DNA from: Acidobacteriota bacterium
Lineage (GTDB): Bacteria; Acidobacteriota; Terriglobia; Terriglobales; Acidobacteriaceae
Assembly (NCBI GenBank): GCA_023410055.1
Contig: JAEYQK010000115.1
Span: forward strand, 1-62,120
Length of the DNA: 62,120 bases
Direction of reading: 5' to 3'
Under the pieces are notes generated by a model. The model was not told where the DNA came from. It saw nothing but the letters and a program-made list of their open reading frames with translations, and ran no database searches. Shown here piece by piece: positions 57,904-62,120 of the stretch (within the stretch, counting starts at the first letter, position 1; every line of letters begins with the position of its first letter). Position numbers and translations under genes: made by a program.

Positions 57904-58834
57904 TACTCGCCTTTCCAGTCGCTTGCGTTCGCGACCTCGGGTGGAACTTGCTGTACACGTTCTTCAATCGATCGAGCGCAAGATGCGTGTACACCTGTGT
58001 TGTCGAGATATCTGCATGGCCCAGAATTGTCTGCACCGTACGCAGGTCGTCGCCTTCTTCCACCATGTGCGTCGCCGCGCTGTGCCGCAGCATATGCGGA
58101 CTCGCATGTCGCGCCGTGATCTCCGACGCCCGGCTGACCATCTGCCAAACTCGCTGGCGTGATAGCCGCCGCCCCGCCCTTCCCAGGAACAGGAGCGCCG
58201 ACACCTTCCCCGCCGCCAGCACCGGACGCGCATTCGCCAGGTACTCCCGCAGAACCTGCTGCGCCGGAGCGCCTAGTGGCACAATCCGTTCCTTGTCTCC
58301 CTTGCCCCGCACCAGCACGTATCCAAGATCCAGCTTCACGTCCTCAAGCCGAACGCCGACCATCTCCGACACGCGCACGGCCCCGGCATAGAACACTTCC
58401 AGCATCGCCCTGTCTCGCAGCGCGATCGCCTGCGCCAGCTTCGTGTCCCGCACGTTCTCCTGCGGCGCGAGCATCATCTCGACTTCATCCCGCGCCAGCG
58501 ACTTCGGCAGAACCTTCCACTGTCGCGGAGTATCGATGTTCAGCGTGGGATCGTGCTCGATGTGCCGGTCAAGAATCAGGTACTTGTAGAGATGCCGCAG
58601 CGCCGACAGCTTCCGCGCCACGGACCGCCCATCCATGTCCTTGCGAAAGAGTTGGTCGAGGAAGTCACGGACGTCCTGCCGCGAGGCCGTCACCAGTGTG
58701 CGCTTGCGTTTCTCCAGAAACTCGGCAAACTGCCCGATATCGCGCGTATAAGCCGCTACCGTCAGCCGCGCCAACCCCTTCTCGATCTTCAGATAATCGA
58801 GAAAACTCAGCAGTACCCGCTCATTGGAAAGCAT
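57896..58834 (-). CDS. xerD: Tyrosine recombinase XerD
   Basis: A 312-residue partner recombinase for dif recombination, normally activated by FtsK. ATG 58834 gives MLSNERVLLSFLDYLKIEKG, the expected start; the frame opens 11 codons earlier. Catalytic residues: AVRVSEMVGV (Arg), GKGDKERIVPLG (Lys), HMLRHSAATHMVE (His-xx-Arg), GHADISTTQVYTHL (His and Tyr). It is a chromosomal-type enzyme, not a phage integrase, and is adjacent to xerC. Having xerC and xerD together in one operon is unusual compared with Proteobacteria. The gene overlaps the small ORF downstream. Confidence 0.92.
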   Translation of the reverse strand: MLSNERVLLSFLDYLKIEKGLARLTVAAYTRDIGQFAEFLEKRKRTLVTASRQDVRDFLDQLFRKDMDGRSVARKLSALRHLYKYLILDRHIEHDPTLNIDTPRQWKVLPKSLARDEVEMMLAPQENVRDTKLAQAIALRDRAMLEVFYAGAVRVSEMVGVRLEDVKLDLGYVLVRGKGDKERIVPLGAPAQQVLREYLANARPVLAAGKVSALLFLGRAGRRLSRQRVWQMVSRASEITARHASPHMLRHSAATHMVEEGDDLRTVQTILGHADISTTQVYTHLALDRLKNVYSKFHPRSRTQATGKASNE

Positions 58835-58974
58835 GACCACGACAAGAGTATGAACGTTATCGGACATTGCCGTAATAGCAAACGAGGTTCAGGAATAGTA
58901 GTCAGCCGTTGAATCATCGGCTCACTTAGGAAGGCATGGGTCACCGTCTAGACAAACTGGTTTTCAATCCCCCC

Positions 58975-59010
58975 ATGACCCGATCACGAAATCACCCGAT
59001 TGCCCGATTT
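58975..59010. repeat. ACCCGAT-type short repeats upstream of the M50 gene
   Basis: Four spaced units of ACCCGAT / CGATCAC in 36 bases. They end 35 bases before the ATG at 59046. It is the same family as the array at 16686-16736, likewise just upstream of a plus-strand start. Confidence 0.7.
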
Positions 59011-59045
59011 CCGCCTCTCACGTGTTAACATCGAAGCTTACCCGC

Positions 59046-59738
59046 ATGGATCAGTCGCACGTAAATATAGTCTTTGAAATCATCGTGTTGCTGTTTTCAG
59101 TCAGCTTCCACGAATCAGCTCACGCTTGGACCGCGTGGCGGCTGGGTGATCCTACTGCGTCCATGTTGGGGCGCGTCACCCTGAACCCGGTAAAACACAT
59201 CGATCCATTGGGCTCCATCGTGGTGCCGATTATCACAGGCATCTTCGGATACCCGTTCGGCTGGGCTAAGCCGACTCCCGTAAACACTAGAAATTTCAAG
59301 CACGTTATACGTGACGACATTGCCGTGTCCGTCGCGGGTCCGACCAGCAATCTGATTTTGGCTATCGGGGCAGTCGCAATCCTGAAGGTAATTACGCTGA
59401 CGTCACCGGTCGGTCTCGCCTCTGTGAGCGATGCCGCTTGGTTCGTTTTCTCGCCGAGAGATTTCCCGGGTTTCCAGACCACTTCGAACTTAGTTCCCGT
59501 TTCCGTGCTTCTCTGCGATGCCCTATTTATCAATGTCATCCTCACAATTTTCAATCTGATTCCGATACCGCCGCTTGATGGAAGTCATGTGATTCGTCAT
59601 ATGCTGCCTAGCGGGGCTCTTCGGGTGTACGACAGCATGGGCATGATCGGAATCATCTTGGCCTTTACCTTAGGAAGCCGGATTTTGGGTTATCTCGCGA
59701 TACCCGTTCTTCGCTTCTTTTTGTCGCTTTTGGGATAA
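59046..59738 (+). CDS. Site-2-protease family (M50) membrane metalloprotease
   Basis: A 230-residue integral membrane protein. The first helix carries VSFHESAHAWTAW, the zinc HExxH motif, and NLIPIPPLDGSHV supplies the Asp-bearing ligand motif of M50 proteases. About five hydrophobic helices are seen. It is of the short, PDZ-less type (RseP-like proteins have a PDZ). Its substrate is unknown; family members cleave transmembrane regulators or proteins in the membrane. ATG 59046 is chosen over the upstream start. trpS starts 2 bases after the stop. This gene order (M50, trpS, scpA, scpB) is found in several phyla. Confidence 0.87.
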   Translation: MDQSHVNIVFEIIVLLFSVSFHESAHAWTAWRLGDPTASMLGRVTLNPVKHIDPLGSIVVPIITGIFGYPFGWAKPTPVNTRNFKHVIRDDIAVSVAGPTSNLILAIGAVAILKVITLTSPVGLASVSDAAWFVFSPRDFPGFQTTSNLVPVSVLLCDALFINVILTIFNLIPIPPLDGSHVIRHMLPSGALRVYDSMGMIGIILAFTLGSRILGYLAIPVLRFFLSLLG

Positions 59739-59740
59739 GA

Positions 59741-60793
59741 ATGTCTGCACAGTCACAAACTAAAAAACGCGTACTAAGCGGTATGAGGCCCACGGGCAAG
59801 CTGCATCTGGGCCATTACGTAGGGGCCCTGCAAAACTGGGTTCGCCTGCAAGACACGCACGACTGCTTCTTCTTCGTCGCCGACTGGCATGCGCTGACGA
59901 CCGATTACGCCGACACCTCGCGCGTAAAGCAGAACTGCATCGAGATGGTGCTCGACTGGCTCGCCGCCGGGCTCGATCCCGACAAGGCGACCATGTTCAT
60001 CCAGTCGCACGTCCCCGAGCACGCAGAGCTGAACCTGTTGCTCTCGCTCATCACGCCCCTCGGCTGGCTCGAGCGCGTCCCCACCTACAAAGAGCAGCGC
60101 GACAACATCAAAGACAAAGACCTCGGCACGTACGGCTTTCTCGGCTACCCTGTGCTGATGTCGTCCGACATCTTGCTTTACAAGGCCAACTCTGTTCCCG
60201 TAGGCGAGGATCAGGTTCCACACCTGGAGTTCACGCGCGAAATCGCGAGAAGATTCAATGCGTTCTATTCCGGCACCCGCGAGTACGTTTTCCCCGAGCC
60301 GCAGCCGCTTCTGACTCCAGCGGCCAAGCTTCCGGGCACAGACGGCCGCAAGATGTCCAAGTCTTACGGCAATGCCCTGCTGATGACCGACCCCGAGCCC
60401 TTTATCCGCCAGAAGCTCAAGACTATGGTCACTGACCCTGCGCGCATGAGACGTACGGATCCAGGTAATCCTGACGTTTGCCCAGTCGGCGATCTGCATA
60501 AGATCTTCAGCGACAAAGAAACGCTGGCGAAGGTTGATGCCGGCTGCCGCAGCGCCGGAATCGGCTGCATCGAGTGCAAAGGCTGGGCCGCCAACTTCGT
60601 CGTCAACACTCTCGCCCCACTTCAGGAGCGCCGCCGCAAGTACGAAGACAATCCCCGACTTGCGTGGGATATCCTTGAAGCCGGTCAGGTCAGAGCGAAA
60701 GCCGCAGCCTCGGCCACAATGGTCGACGTACGCTCGTCCATGAACCTCTCGCACGAATACGAAGCGCCTGCGAAGAGCGCCGGAACAGAATAA
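59741..60793 (+). CDS. trpS: Tryptophanyl-tRNA synthetase
   Basis: A 350-residue class I synthetase that charges tRNA-Trp. The HIGH-type motif is KLHLGHYVGALQNW, and the KMSKS loop is GRKMSKSYGN. GLDPDKATMFIQSHVPEHAEL, PVLMSSDILLYKANSVPVGEDQ and HLEFTREIARRFN are intact, and the length fits. A C-terminal DAGCRSAGIGCIECK segment has several Cys. It is coupled to the M50 gene (2 bases) and followed by scpA after 15 bases. The expression link is probably only genomic. Confidence 0.95.
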   Translation: MSAQSQTKKRVLSGMRPTGKLHLGHYVGALQNWVRLQDTHDCFFFVADWHALTTDYADTSRVKQNCIEMVLDWLAAGLDPDKATMFIQSHVPEHAELNLLLSLITPLGWLERVPTYKEQRDNIKDKDLGTYGFLGYPVLMSSDILLYKANSVPVGEDQVPHLEFTREIARRFNAFYSGTREYVFPEPQPLLTPAAKLPGTDGRKMSKSYGNALLMTDPEPFIRQKLKTMVTDPARMRRTDPGNPDVCPVGDLHKIFSDKETLAKVDAGCRSAGIGCIECKGWAANFVVNTLAPLQERRRKYEDNPRLAWDILEAGQVRAKAAASATMVDVRSSMNLSHEYEAPAKSAGTE

Positions 60794-60808
60794 GGAACCG
60801 ATAGCTGA

Positions 60809-61648
60809 ATGGCGGAAGTGAACAATCCGGCGCCCAAGCAGGAAGCCCTGAAAGGCACCAAGCAGGAGCCTGCCAACGAGTACCCATTCTCGGTAACTGT
60901 TGGGCAGGTCTACGACGGCCCACTTGATCTCCTGCTCGACCTCATTCGCAAGCAGGACATCAACATCTACGACATTCCGATCGCGCAGATAACGGCTCAG
61001 TACCTCTCCTACGTCGAAAAGCTGAAGAGCATGGACGTAAACCTCGCGGCCGACTTCGTCTACATGGCCTCGTTGCTGATCCATATCAAGTCGAAGATGC
61101 TGCTGCCCCGCGATCCTACACTTCCAGCCGATCAGCAGGAAGATCCGCGCGACGAGTTGGTTAACCGTCTGCTGGAGCACGAGAAATTCAAGAGCGCGGC
61201 TCAGATGCTGTTGCAGAAACAGCAACTCGAAGACGCCGTTCTAACGAACCCCTCGCTCAAGGAATTCCGTAACGCCGAAGGCACTGAAGCCGAACTGGCC
61301 GTCGATGTCATTGACTTGGTCAAGACCTTCCGCCAGATGATCGAGCGCTTGAAGCAGAAGCCCGTCATCAACGTTGACGAAGAAAACGTCAGCGTTGGCG
61401 GCATGATCGAATATGTCCGGCGACGCTTAACAGTCGAAGACAAACCGATCCGCCTCAAACAGATACTCAAGCACTTGACTTCCCAGCGCGCTCTAGTTTG
61501 TGCATTTCTTGCGGTCCTGGAACTGGTACGATTACAAGCGATCCAGTTGCGCCAGGAAGGCGTCTTCAGCGACATCGTAATAAAGAAATACAAGAGCTTC
61601 GACACGGCATTCGGTGAGGAATCCGCGGTAAAGGACGACTGGCGGTAG
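60809..61648 (+). CDS. scpA: Segregation and condensation protein A
   Basis: A 279-residue kleisin of the SMC-ScpAB complex. The N-terminal region GPLDLLLDLIRKQDINIYDIPIAQI is the classic ScpA signature; YLSYVEKLKSMDVNLAADFVYMASLLIHIKSKMLLP follows (in part). The C-terminal winged-helix region includes AFLAVLELVRLQAIQLRQEGVF. It binds Smc heads and ScpB to help chromosome segregation. The first 28 residues are a polar extension. AAGGA lies 8 bases before the ATG. scpB follows after 71 bases. Confidence 0.94.
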   Translation: MAEVNNPAPKQEALKGTKQEPANEYPFSVTVGQVYDGPLDLLLDLIRKQDINIYDIPIAQITAQYLSYVEKLKSMDVNLAADFVYMASLLIHIKSKMLLPRDPTLPADQQEDPRDELVNRLLEHEKFKSAAQMLLQKQQLEDAVLTNPSLKEFRNAEGTEAELAVDVIDLVKTFRQMIERLKQKPVINVDEENVSVGGMIEYVRRRLTVEDKPIRLKQILKHLTSQRALVCAFLAVLELVRLQAIQLRQEGVFSDIVIKKYKSFDTAFGEESAVKDDWR

Positions 61649-61674
61649 CTGTAGCCTGCCGTCTCGGCGGCTAT

Positions 61675-61697
61675 CGCGAGGGCGTCTCGCCTTCGCA
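61675..61697. repeat. Short hairpin between scpA and scpB
   Basis: GCGAGGGCG and CGCCTTCGC, with a TCT loop, form a 9-bp stem with one wobble pair. There is no T-run. It may attenuate transcription between the two genes. Confidence 0.4.
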
Positions 61698-61719
61698 ATC
61701 TCAAACATAGAAACGATAC

Positions 61720-62120
61720 ATGGGACTTAAAGGCAAAATCGAGGCAGTCATTTACGCGGCGGAAGAGCCGATCTCTCTGAACCAGATTGCGCTTCTTGTA
61801 AAGGAGCCAGTCCTGCAGGAGCTCGCCGCCGAGCAAGAGCGCGCCCTCGCCGAAGCTGCCGAGCAAGCACAAGGCGATGGCGAAGCGACGACGGAGCCCG
61901 TTGACGACCGTACCGCCGGCGACTCGCCGACTGTCAGCGTGGACGACTCGTCGGCGCCCGAATCGACACCTCTGTCTGAAGAAACTGCTGTTCAGGGCGA
62001 ACAGCCTCCTGCTGACGCCTCCGAGACCGCCGCGCCGCCCACCTCCCCCAAGCGCAAGAAGACCGAAGTTCCCCCTGAAGTACGCGTGCGTGTGAAGGCC
62101 ATTGTCGAGGAACTCACAGC
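61720..62120 (+). CDS. scpB: Segregation and condensation protein B, N-terminal part, with acidic insert
   Basis: ATG 61720 starts GLKGKIEAVIYAAEEPISL, the first winged-helix start of ScpB (the typical family form is KAIIEALLFASEEPLSL). The gene runs off the right edge; about 133 residues are visible. Instead of the usual continuous winged helix, residues about 32-115 are disordered-looking, rich in E, D, A, T, S and P, before returning to folded-looking sequence (PPEVRVRVKAIVEELTA). ScpB dimerises on ScpA to regulate SMC. The insert may be a lineage-specific spacer, or a frame or assembly matter; the frame itself is clean. Confidence 0.85.
   Translation, partial: MGLKGKIEAVIYAAEEPISLNQIALLVKEPVLQELAAEQERALAEAAEQAQGDGEATTEPVDDRTAGDSPTVSVDDSSAPESTPLSEETAVQGEQPPADASETAAPPTSPKRKKTEVPPEVRVRVKAIVEELT

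Noticed and set aside
56542..58834. Tyrosine recombinases as a sign of a mobile element or integron
   Set aside because: Both are XerC/XerD type with no attachment-site array, cargo or phage genes nearby.
58159..58836. 225-residue plus-strand Pro/Ala/Ser-rich ORF opposite xerD
   Set aside because: It is antisense to a conserved catalytic domain and has no support of its own.
59774..61225. 483-residue minus-strand ORF opposite trpS and scpA
   Set aside because: Both plus-strand genes have diagnostic motifs; this frame is antisense with V/G/R-rich sequence and no family signal.

Overview
The window looks like a chromosomal segment of a diderm, GC-rich bacterium, most probably an Acidobacteriota (Koribacter/Terriglobia-like) genome. 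This is inferred from several things seen together: a large TonB-dependent receptor with an N-terminal carboxypeptidase-regulatory-like domain, lipid A synthesis (LpxB), type IV pilin-like proteins, an M50 protease-trpS-scpA-scpB cluster, treY facing malQ, and short intergenic palindromic repeats. No rRNA, tRNA, IS element, prophage or CRISPR array was recognised.

Layout. 1-8.1 kb: a truncated exported protein, an MsbA-like ABC exporter and lpxB, a secreted M1-peptidase-like protein with a degenerate zinc site, then a minus-strand four-gene operon (61-aa protein, 3-hydroxyacyl-CoA dehydrogenase, 104-aa protein, MidA-type methyltransferase). 8.5-17.9 kb: hemerythrin, treY converging on and overlapping malQ, a PpiD/SurA-like foldase, a Ser/Thr/Gly-rich surface protein ending in an LPxTG-like anchor, and a deoxyribosyltransferase-thymidine kinase pair. 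18-24.8 kb: a CHAD plus Ppx-type HD fusion with an ABC ATPase, an unknown 543-aa protein, a DUF885 peptidase-like protein and a GRP-type sugar transporter. 25-29.8 kb: two type IV pilin-like genes and two large membrane GT-C-like glycosyltransferases, one with a TPR tail. 30.1-38.3 kb: a tightly coupled seven-gene sugar operon (rfbF, rfbG, rfbH, a short-chain epimerase/reductase, a ThDP carboligase, a NeuB-family synthase and a GT2 lipid-linked glycosyltransferase). 38.4-43.9 kb: GH97 glycosidase and TonB receptor. 44.4-56.1 kb: one 11.7-kb gene for a 3,889-residue autotransporter built from about 46 clear glycine-rich repeats. 56.5-58.8 kb: xerD, a small ORF and a xerC that carries palindromic repeats in frame. 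59-62 kb: M50 protease, trpS, scpA and the start of scpB.

How it fits together. Much of the window concerns the cell envelope: lipid A, surface glycans, pilins, a foldase, a giant adhesin and a polymer-uptake receptor with its hydrolase. The most promising candidate for undescribed biology is the sugar operon. It combines the CDP-3,6-dideoxyhexose pathway with two different carbon-carbon bond-forming enzymes (ThDP-dependent and PEP-dependent), which suggests a branched or higher-carbon deoxy sugar passed to a polyprenyl-phosphate carrier. Also notable are the ordered repeat architecture of the giant autotransporter, the palindromic elements embedded in xerC, and the M1-like protein that has lost its HExxH motif.
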